DNA from: Oscillospiraceae bacterium
Lineage (GTDB): Bacteria > Bacillota > Clostridia > Oscillospirales > Oscillospiraceae
Assembly: GCA_020025655.1 (NCBI GenBank)
Contig: JAHHRR010000046.1
Location: 1-13,024 of the forward strand
Direction of reading: 5' to 3'
DNA length: 13,024 bases
In this document: positions 7,718 to 13,024 of the stretch, piece after piece
Layout of the letters: each line of letters opens with the position of its first letter
How positions within the stretch are numbered: position 1 is the first letter of the stretch
Position numbers and translations under genes: made by a program
Notes under the pieces: model-generated
Seen by the model: the letters and a program-made list of their open reading frames with translations, nothing else
The model's database searches: none
What the model was told of the DNA's origin: nothing

Positions 7718-8905
7718 ATGAAAAAATTAGTTATTATCCTGCTTGCAGTATGTCTGGTGTTTACCGGCGTACTGGGCTACTTTATGGTCAAAGAAAAATC
7801 TCCGGTTAATACCTCCGAAGAAAGCGCACCTGCTGAACAGGCAGAAATACCAGAAGTTGCCGTTATTGATTATGAGGCACTGTATGCTACCCACGACCCC
7901 AAAGAGGTTGTTGCTACAATTGACGGTAAGGATGTCCTCTGGGAAGAGTACTTCTACAATGTCTATTCTCAGGCTCAGCAGACCTACGACTACTTCGTAA
8001 CCATGGCAAACTACGGTATGGCTATGAACTGGACCGATGCTTCAAATGAAGCAGGAGACAGCTTCGCCAAATACTCTGTGGATATGGCAGAACAGACCCT
8101 TTTAAACCTTGCTGCTATCCGAGGCTTCTGCGATAAAAACAATGTTGTTCTCGGCGATGACGTAAAAGAATCCATGGAAAACTGGAGAGCTGAACAGATA
8201 AAACAGATCTGCGGCGAGGATGCTGACGAAGAGGCATTTGCAGAAGTCCTTAAAGAAATTTACATGACTCCTGAAATGTTCGATGAAATGAACCGCATAA
8301 ATCACCTGTTCCAGCAGAGCTATATCCAGCTTTACGGCGAAAACGGCGAAAAGCTGTCCGACGAAGCTGTTAACAAATTTATGGATGACAATAAATACAT
8401 CCGTGCTAACCATATCCTTCTGAGCACTGTCGACCCTGAGAAAAATGCAGATGTCGATGAAAAGCTCATGAACGAGAAAAAGAATCAGGCTCAGGGTATC
8501 TCTGATGAGCTGAGAGCCATCAAGGACAAAGACGAGCTTTTAAAGCGCTTCGGAGAACTTAAAGATGAATTCTGCGAAGATACAGGCAAGACCATTTTCC
8601 CTGACGGCATGACCTTTACTCCCGGAACTATGGTTCCTGAATTTGAAAACGGCTGCAACAATCTTAAAGAATATGAGGTCTCTGAGCCTATTAAGTCTCC
8701 CTTTGGATACCACATTATTATAAGACTGCCTCTGGATGCAGATGCAGTTGTGGGTTACACCCAGAGTGGTACCGCTGTTACAGTCAGAGCAACTGCTGCA
8801 AATGTGGAGCTTAACAACAGATTCCAGGAATACCTTGACGGTCTGGAAATTCAGCACGCTGAAGGATTTACTGCTCCCAACCTCACCGATTTCATCGTAA
8901 AATAA
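7718..8905 (+). CDS. Exported PrsA/SurA-like peptidyl-prolyl isomerase (parvulin type)
   Basis: This is a predicted extracytoplasmic foldase of 395 residues that helps secreted proteins fold. Residues 2-23 (KKLVIILLAVCLVFTGVLGYF and on) form a signal peptide or N-terminal anchor. No good lipobox is seen: Cys12 is preceded by Val and lies inside the hydrophobic core, so unlike Bacillus PrsA it may be membrane-anchored or signal-peptidase-I processed. A polar Ser/Glu/Pro linker follows (about 28-50), then a SurA-N-like helical region (about 60-215). The PpiC domain (about 227-337) has IRANHILL with His232, MTFTPGTMVPEFE, and SPFGYHIII with His332. The start chosen is ATG 7718, 7 nt after AAAGGA (7705-7710); an upstream ATG at 7679 lacks a ribosome binding site and would put charged residues ahead of the signal peptide. 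A PpiC/PrsA gene next to mfd is, from memory, a common clostridial arrangement. Confidence 0.9.
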   Translation: MKKLVIILLAVCLVFTGVLGYFMVKEKSPVNTSEESAPAEQAEIPEVAVIDYEALYATHDPKEVVATIDGKDVLWEEYFYNVYSQAQQTYDYFVTMANYGMAMNWTDASNEAGDSFAKYSVDMAEQTLLNLAAIRGFCDKNNVVLGDDVKESMENWRAEQIKQICGEDADEEAFAEVLKEIYMTPEMFDEMNRINHLFQQSYIQLYGENGEKLSDEAVNKFMDDNKYIRANHILLSTVDPEKNADVDEKLMNEKKNQAQGISDELRAIKDKDELLKRFGELKDEFCEDTGKTIFPDGMTFTPGTMVPEFENGCNNLKEYEVSEPIKSPFGYHIIIRLPLDADAVVGYTQSGTAVTVRATAANVELNNRFQEYLDGLEIQHAEGFTAPNLTDFIVK

Positions 8906-8913
8906 CAAAAGTT

Positions 8914-8955
8914 AAAGAAGCTGTGGAAAGTTTTCACTTTTCACAGCTTCTTTTT
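8914..8955. terminator. Bidirectional terminator between convergent foldase and ger genes
   Basis: The arms AAAGAAGCTGTG (8914-8925) and CACAGCTTCTTT (8942-8953) form a 12-bp stem, with a possible inner AAA/TTT extension. On the + strand it is followed by TTTTTAATTTT, a good U-tract, 8 nt after the foldase stop. On the - strand the following sequence (AACUUUUGUUAUUUU) is moderately U-rich, so it likely ends the ger transcript too. The stem overlaps the last codons and stop (8936-8934) of gerAB. Confidence 0.88.
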
Positions 8956-10070
8956 AATTTTCCGTAAGCATATATACCCGGTATGAAAATCAGGGCAATT
9001 ATAAGATTTGTAACCGGAATGAGCTTTTTCGACCAAAATTCAAGGGTTACAGGGTCTTTTGCAATAGTTATTCCGCAGATTACCGTAAATAAACCGCAGA
9101 GCGGGATTATCCAGCGTTTGTTATTTGTGGAAAACATTTTTTCTCCCTGATATCCGGGAGTTTTTTCTCCACATACAAGCCTTAAACAATACTGGGCTGA
9201 ATAAAGCAGCATCGACACTAACAGAAAGTCCGGAAATATCCATATGGATACAACCAGCGCCTCTATTCTCTCCAATGAGTGAAAAAAGACCAGATTTCTT
9301 ACCAATGAAAAAAACGGCCATGCAAGCTTTACTGTAAGCTCTGCACCGAAGCTTCCTACTACCGAAATGCACAGCAGACTTATAAACACAGTCATAACAG
9401 CAAGCCAGATAGAATAGGAACGAAAAGAATTATCGCTCTTATGCACAAAGGGTGCAAAAAAGCAGATCAGATACAATACGGCTGTAAACACATTCATTGC
9501 TGATAGACTGCTTTCCATTACGGGCAGAGTATCCAGAACCGTTACAGGAAGCAGATTCTCTTTCGATACGGAAAACATTGAGAAAAACAGTATCATTCCA
9601 ATCAGGCCGAATATAAACGGCAGTATGATTTTTGACGCCCTTACAATTGTTCTTGCTGAACCTAATGCAGATACTGTGCAGATTATCCCCATTACAATTA
9701 TAAACAGTTTGGGACTGCTGTGGGGATAGATGGTTGTTATTAAGCGGTCTGAGCTGGCTCTTAATACAAATGACGCATATAACAGCAGCCAGAGGCTTAT
9801 TATAATCAGCGCAGCTTTTCCGGCCTTTTCTCCAAGACAGCGTAAAAAAAGCTCGGCCATGCCTTCACCGTCGTTACGGGTATCCATAAAGCGGCAGATA
9901 AAATACACATACAACAGCATAAACGGAATTGCGGCTGGTGCTGAAAATGCCGCCGCCTGTGATGCGTACTCAGCTGCTGAATTGGGAAACAGCCGCATAG
10001 CGGGGGACAGCACCATTAACGAAGCCAGAGACAATAACTGGTTTCGATTAAAATTATAGTTGGTATTCAA
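8934..10070 (-). CDS. gerAB: Spore germination permease-like subunit B (GerAB/GerKB family)
   Basis: This is the B subunit of a germinant receptor, an APC-superfamily-like integral membrane protein of the spore inner membrane thought to bind the germinant. The 378 residues contain about ten hydrophobic segments, beginning NRNQLLSLASLMVLSPAMRLFP (9-29). The family-typical stretch WPFFSLVRNLVFFHSLERIEALVVSIWIF lies at 251-279. The reading frame opens at a GTG (10103), but AAAGGAGG (10085-10078) sits 7 nt before a TTG at 10070, and this TTG overlaps the gerAC stop as TTGA. I therefore take TTG 10070 as the start, which also gives the family's usual N-terminus. It is the last gene of the three-gene operon, giving order A-C-B rather than the classic A-B-C. 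Its final codons lie in the terminator hairpin. The ligand cannot be told from sequence; the symbol denotes the family, not a proven orthologue of B. subtilis gerAB. Confidence 0.92.
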   Translation of the reverse strand: MNTNYNFNRNQLLSLASLMVLSPAMRLFPNSAAEYASQAAAFSAPAAIPFMLLYVYFICRFMDTRNDGEGMAELFLRCLGEKAGKAALIIISLWLLLYASFVLRASSDRLITTIYPHSSPKLFIIVMGIICTVSALGSARTIVRASKIILPFIFGLIGMILFFSMFSVSKENLLPVTVLDTLPVMESSLSAMNVFTAVLYLICFFAPFVHKSDNSFRSYSIWLAVMTVFISLLCISVVGSFGAELTVKLAWPFFSLVRNLVFFHSLERIEALVVSIWIFPDFLLVSMLLYSAQYCLRLVCGEKTPGYQGEKMFSTNNKRWIIPLCGLFTVICGITIAKDPVTLEFWSKKLIPVTNLIIALIFIPGIYAYGKLKRSCEK

Positions 10071-11212
10071 TTCTGCCCCTCCTTTATATCCTTGGTATGA
10101 CACAGCTCTCCGCTTACACTGACCTTAATCTCAAGTGCGGGCAGCACATCGGCAAAGCTTTCAGCCATGCCCCTGAATTTTATGGGGGAGTCCATATTTA
10201 CTATACCTGCCAGTCCCAGAAAATCTGTTTGCAGCTTTCGGGACATCTGCAATACATAGGCGGCTTTGGATGATACATAGGACTCAAGCTGAGAAATCAG
10301 ATAATCCGAAAGCTCTTCACTCATTAACTGCTCGTCCTCCTGCATTTCCAGAACCATTGCTTTTACATTTATGAATACATCAAGGCCCTTTAACTTGTTT
10401 TCTTCCCACACCGGCTTTATCTCACTGCCGCCTGAGCTTATTTCCATACTTATCGGACGGCCCAGCCGATCGGTTATCAGAATATCCGCTATACCCACAC
10501 GATTCAAAAGAAAATCTGCGCCAAGCGAATTCTCCATGTCTATATATCCGCAAAGCTCCGAATCCTTTATTACTGCATAACCGGACAGAACCGCTGTCAT
10601 CTCCTGCTCATCATCTTTGGAATCTTCTGCGGATACCGTATACTCAACAGCTGATATAAGCGCTCCGCCATATTTGGCTAAATTGTTGATAACTTCTGAA
10701 GCACGTAGTATTCGACTGTTATGCTGCTCACTTTCGGTTGTCTCAAGAGCCTGAAATATTTCGGATATTCCTTTCCCGCCGCTGCCGCTGCCGGACATGG
10801 TTTCCTTTGCCGTTTTATCCTTAACTATAAATAACGGTGTATCGATTCTCAAATCTCTGGAGCGGCATATATACGAAAGACATGGCTCAAGACCGTGCTT
10901 CGCTGACTGCTCGCCTATTAAAAGCTGCTTTATATGGGACAAAAACAAATCATCCTGCGATGAATTGCTCTGTATATGATCCAGAGCCTCTGAGATCGAA
11001 CTGCCCGAGCCGCTTACACACAATGCAGTTTCATCTTCGTTTTCCACATTCGCTGATGATAATGTTAATTGTACTCCGCCCGGAATGTAATCCAGCCCCA
11101 TGGTCTGAATTACACGTATCTGCTCAAGCTCTCGGAAGTTTGAATAGAGCCCGCTGCAGCCGCTCAATATTAACAAGTTTAAACTTAATATAACAGATAA
11201 TACTTTTTTCAT
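10067..11212 (-). CDS. gerAC: Spore germination lipoprotein subunit C (Ger(x)C family)
   Basis: This is the lipoprotein C subunit of the germinant receptor, anchored to the outer face of the spore inner membrane. The 381 residues begin with a lipoprotein signal peptide, MKKVLSVILSLNLLILSGCSG, with lipobox LSGC and the lipidated Cys19. The following ELEQIRVIQTMGLDYIPGGVQLTLSSA matches the usual Ger(x)C opening (EL...I...GiD...g.i.lt). The rest is soluble alpha/beta. A Gly/Ser-rich loop, SGSGSGGKG, lies at about residues 140-148. The ATG overlaps the gerAA stop (ATGA, 11212-11209), and the near-consensus AAGGCGG just upstream in gerAA serves as ribosome binding site. Its own TGA overlaps the TTG start of gerAB. 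All three products should therefore be made by coupled translation. The symbol denotes the family; the specific receptor type is unknown. Confidence 0.93.
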   Translation of the reverse strand: MKKVLSVILSLNLLILSGCSGLYSNFRELEQIRVIQTMGLDYIPGGVQLTLSSANVENEDETALCVSGSGSSISEALDHIQSNSSQDDLFLSHIKQLLIGEQSAKHGLEPCLSYICRSRDLRIDTPLFIVKDKTAKETMSGSGSGGKGISEIFQALETTESEQHNSRILRASEVINNLAKYGGALISAVEYTVSAEDSKDDEQEMTAVLSGYAVIKDSELCGYIDMENSLGADFLLNRVGIADILITDRLGRPISMEISSGGSEIKPVWEENKLKGLDVFINVKAMVLEMQEDEQLMSEELSDYLISQLESYVSSKAAYVLQMSRKLQTDFLGLAGIVNMDSPIKFRGMAESFADVLPALEIKVSVSGELCHTKDIKEGQN

Positions 11213-12741
11213 CGCTGCCGCCTTTTATCCGGTGTCTGAAGCTGTGGATCACGAAACTTGTTCTTGGATTTGGGTATTTGTATAAGAAGCCTGAATAAAG
11301 ACCACGGCCGCCCGTCTGAAAGGGGAGCGGTATAGTTTATTCCGAAGCTGTCCATGGAAGCCAGCAGCAGAAGCATCAGACAGGCGGCACAGCCTATGCC
11401 AAATAAGCCTCCCAATATGGCGGCTATTAAAAAGGCAAGCTGCATGAGCCTTACTGCTGAGCCCATATCCTGTGACGGCAGCGTATAACACGCTATTCCA
11501 GATACAGCTACAACTATTATTGCAATAGGGGAGACTACCTGCGCCTCTACTGCTGACTGACCTACAATAAGTGCTCCGATTATTGAAACCGTATCGCCTA
11601 TCGGATTCGGCAGGCGCAGGCCGGCCTCCTGCAATAAGCTGAACGCTATAATCATACTCAGCACTTCCAGCGCCGTCGAAAAGGGAACATTCTGCTTCGC
11701 TTCTATTATTGCCAGAAGCAGCCTTGTTGGTATCATCTCCTGATGATACATGGCTACTGCTACATACAGAGCGGGAAGAAAGAAGCTTAACATCAGCGCA
11801 AGATAGCGCAGCAGTGTTAAGCAGGTGGTTACAAGAAAATGCATATTGCTGTCAGTTGTGACTTTCATAAACTCTGCAAAGTTTACCGGCAGCACAAGAC
11901 CCACAGGCAGCCCGTCTATCAAAAGACCTACTCGGCCCTCCATAAGATACATGGCAAAGCGGTCAGGCCGTTCTGTGTGCACAAGCTGGGGAAAGGGTGA
12001 AAGAGGTCTGTCAACTATCGACTCCTCCAGATATCCCGTGGAGAGAAGGCTGTCAATATCAAGCGCATCCAGCCTCCGTGCAGTTTCTTCCACGAGCTTT
12101 GGATTGGCCACACCTTCTACAAACATAACAGCCACTCGTGTGTGCGATTTACGGCCTATGGTGCTTTCTGTAAGCTTGAGCCTTGGACTGCATATACGGC
12201 GGCGCACAAGAGCTGTATTCACTCGCAGTACTTCAATAAAAGAATCCCGTGCCCCTTTAAGAGACTTTTCCAGAGTAGGCTCAGATATAGAGCGGGCTAT
12301 TGATGAACGAACCTCAAAGCAGATGGCTGTCTGGCTGTTATCAAATATAAGCGCACAATGCCCCTGCGTTAAATCCAACACTGTTTCCTCGGTTGTTGTT
12401 CTCTTCTTTACTGAATAGGAATACACAGAACCATTTAATATAAGGTCCATGCACTTATCCTCGCCAGTAATATCTAAAGCACGAAACACACTGGTAAGGG
12501 GTTTAATTATATTATCTGCTATGTCACCACCATTCACTAACCCGTCAAGCCAGCACACATGAATAAACATCTTTCCACTGAGCCCTATATTTATTTTTCG
12601 TGATTCAAAATCTCCGCAGCCTTCGAAGAGTTGTTTTAAGCTCGAAATATTTAAAGGAAGTGTTTTTACCTTATAATCCTTTAAAAACAGATTGAGCTGA
12701 TTATATAGATTATCAGTACACATATTGTGTAGTATATCCAA
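11209..12741 (-). CDS. gerAA: Spore germination protein subunit A (GerAA family)
   Basis: The A subunit of the germinant receptor in the spore inner membrane, in recent models an ion-channel-forming oligomer. The 510 residues are usual. A large hydrophilic N-terminal half (to about 300) contains the conserved RDSFIEVLRVNTALVRRRI (165-183) and ERPDRFAMYLMEGRVGLLIDG (257-277). The membrane half (about 302-470) contains LLRYLALMLSFFLPALYVAV, HQEMIPTRLL (333-342), LQEAGLRLPNPIGDTVSIIGALIVGQSAVEA (370-400), and further helices to about 463, followed by a basic tail. The likely start is TTG 12741; an ATG at 12723 (Met7) is an alternative. Neither has a clear Shine-Dalgarno, so the start is uncertain by a few residues. 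It is first in the operon and divergent from the rrn-like promoters. The symbol denotes the family only. Confidence 0.94.
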   Translation of the reverse strand: MDILHNMCTDNLYNQLNLFLKDYKVKTLPLNISSLKQLFEGCGDFESRKINIGLSGKMFIHVCWLDGLVNGGDIADNIIKPLTSVFRALDITGEDKCMDLILNGSVYSYSVKKRTTTEETVLDLTQGHCALIFDNSQTAICFEVRSSIARSISEPTLEKSLKGARDSFIEVLRVNTALVRRRICSPRLKLTESTIGRKSHTRVAVMFVEGVANPKLVEETARRLDALDIDSLLSTGYLEESIVDRPLSPFPQLVHTERPDRFAMYLMEGRVGLLIDGLPVGLVLPVNFAEFMKVTTDSNMHFLVTTCLTLLRYLALMLSFFLPALYVAVAMYHQEMIPTRLLLAIIEAKQNVPFSTALEVLSMIIAFSLLQEAGLRLPNPIGDTVSIIGALIVGQSAVEAQVVSPIAIIVVAVSGIACYTLPSQDMGSAVRLMQLAFLIAAILGGLFGIGCAACLMLLLLASMDSFGINYTAPLSDGRPWSLFRLLIQIPKSKNKFRDPQLQTPDKRRQR

Positions 12742-12760
12742 TTAAAACCACAATATTTAG

Positions 12761-12794
12761 AAAAACTAAAAAAGTTTAAAAAAAGTGAAAAAAA
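12761..12794 (+). promoter_or_regulatory. Phased A-tracts, probable UP element/bend upstream of rrn P1
   Basis: Four A-runs (12761-12765, 12768-12773, 12778-12784, 12788-12794) have centres roughly 7.5, 10.5 and 10 bp apart, close to helical phasing for the last three. They lie directly upstream of the P1 -35 box, where UP elements of rRNA promoters bind the RNA polymerase alpha C-terminal domains. They also form the AT-rich 5' untranslated region of gerAA on the other strand. Confidence 0.55.
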
Positions 12795-12796
12795 GC

Positions 12797-12825
12797 TTGA
12801 CTTATGGCAAATAAAGTGGTAAATT
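12797..12825 (+). promoter_or_regulatory. Tandem rRNA-type promoter P1 (sigma-A)
   Basis: TTGACT (12797-12802), a 17-nt spacer and TAAATT (12820-12825) with GTGG just before the -10. The predicted start is near 12832. It is repeated in similar form as P2 107-108 bp downstream (both share CTTGAC and GTGGTA), as in many rrn operons with tandem promoters. Confidence 0.72.
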
Positions 12826-12829
12826 ATAC
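12800..12829 (-). promoter_or_regulatory. Possible forespore (sigma-G type) promoter for the ger operon
   Basis: Reading the - strand, GTATA (12829-12825) fits the sigma-G -35 pattern GHATR. After an 18-nt spacer, CATAAGT (12806-12800) matches 5 of 7 positions of CATWHTA. ger operons are known to be sigma-G controlled in Bacillus. The match is imperfect and AT-rich DNA gives chance hits, so this is tentative. Confidence 0.3.
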
Positions 12830-12904
12830 AACACTCCAAGCAAACGAAAGCTTATACAAACCACTTCCGAAAAAAGAAATTTTTAAAAAATAAAAAATTT
12901 CCTC

Positions 12905-12932
12905 TTGACAAATCGGAAAAATGTGGTAGAAT
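12905..12932 (+). promoter_or_regulatory. Tandem rRNA-type promoter P2 (sigma-A)
   Basis: Consensus TTGACA (12905-12910), a 16-nt spacer and TAGAAT (12927-12932). An almost pure A/T stretch at 12870-12900 precedes the -35 and could serve as UP element. The predicted start is near 12939, leading into a short leader that runs off the window. Confidence 0.8.
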
Positions 12933-12938
12933 AAATAA

Positions 12939-13024
12939 GCTGTCGCAAATGAGCTGAGAGCAAAAAAGAGTACCTTGAAAATTGAACAATGTAAGAAAAT
13001 GATCAAATATTTGATCAGCTTATG
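12939..13024 (+). other. Probable leader of an rRNA operon (boxA-like), 16S gene beyond the edge
   Basis: After P2 no reading frame with a ribosome binding site is seen. CCTTGAAAATTGAACAAT (12973-12990) resembles the conserved leader motif just upstream of Firmicutes 16S genes (CTTTGAAAACTnAACAA), which overlaps the Nus-factor boxA. An 18-bp palindrome follows at 13000-13017. An 8-bp inverted repeat (12935-12942 with 13016-13023) encloses the leader. The 16S itself is not in the window, so this is inferred from promoters and motif. Confidence 0.7.
13000..13017. repeat. Perfect 18-bp palindrome in the rrn-type leader
   Basis: TGATCAAATATTTGATCA reads the same on both strands with no spacer. 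In RNA it could form only a short AU-rich hairpin or pair with downstream sequence. It could be part of a pre-16S processing stem or a protein-binding site; the role is unknown. Confidence 0.6.

Noticed and set aside
7751..7753. Cys12 of the PrsA-like protein as a lipidation site
   Set aside because: Val at -1 and a position deep in the hydrophobic core do not fit a lipobox.
11825..12418. 197-codon open frame opposite gerAA
   Set aside because: The translation is Ser/Arg/Thr-rich, typical of the complement of a coding strand. gerAA is conserved here and explains the openness.
12824..13006. 60-codon minus-strand frame rich in Phe/Leu in the rrn-type upstream region
   Set aside because: The hydrophobic look comes from A/T tracts of the promoter region; it runs across both sigma-A promoters and has no ribosome binding site.
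12935..13023. 8-bp inverted repeat ATAAGCTG/CAGCTTAT enclosing the leader as an RNA stem
   Set aside because: The left arm begins before the predicted P2 start (about 12939), so only half would be in the P2 transcript. It could form in P1 transcripts, but evidence is too thin for a separate call.

Overview
The window looks like a chromosomal segment of a spore-forming, low-to-medium-GC member of the Clostridia; an Oscillospiraceae/Ruminococcaceae-type gut anaerobe is my best guess. The reasons are a complete germinant-receptor (ger) operon, Gram-positive style Shine-Dalgarno sequences, sigma-A type promoters, and protein sequences of clostridial character (GyrA, Mfd, PrsA-like foldase). The genus cannot be fixed from this window. 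I see no mobile element, phage, CRISPR array or tRNA gene.

Layout. Bases 3-4025 (+) form a tight run: gyrA, a small two-helix membrane protein with a SHOCT-like tail, rnhA (RNase HI) and a GNAT acetyltransferase, closed by a strong hairpin terminator (4030-4067). Next, mfd (4127-7636, +) has its own extended -10 promoter, placed so close to the ATG that the mRNA should be leaderless or nearly so. An exported PrsA/parvulin-type foldase follows (7718-8905, +), probably with its own promoter. A bidirectional terminator (8914-8955) separates this from the convergent ger operon. That operon reads right to left as gerAA (12741-11209), gerAC (11212-10067) and gerAB (10070-8934), each junction overlapping by 4 nt. 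The last ~280 bp (12742-13024) hold no protein gene. They carry two tandem sigma-A promoters with A-tract/UP-like sequence and a leader with a boxA-like motif, which is what is expected just upstream of a 16S rRNA gene lying beyond the right edge.

How the genes fit together. gyrA, rnhA and mfd all deal with consequences of transcription: gyrase removes positive supercoils, RNase HI removes R-loops, and Mfd clears stalled RNA polymerase and recruits repair. They sit close to what appears to be an rRNA operon. The PrsA-like protein would fold exported proteins. The Ger proteins form the inner-membrane receptor of the spore that senses germinants. The ger and rrn promoter regions are divergent and appear to overlap.

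Most of this is ordinary core genome. The points most worth checking are the GyrA quinolone-pocket residues (Gln and Asn where Ser/Thr and Asp/Glu are usual), the leaderless mfd transcript, the uncharacterised membrane protein in the gyrA operon, and the overlapping rrn/ger promoters. I did not find a convincing new biological system.
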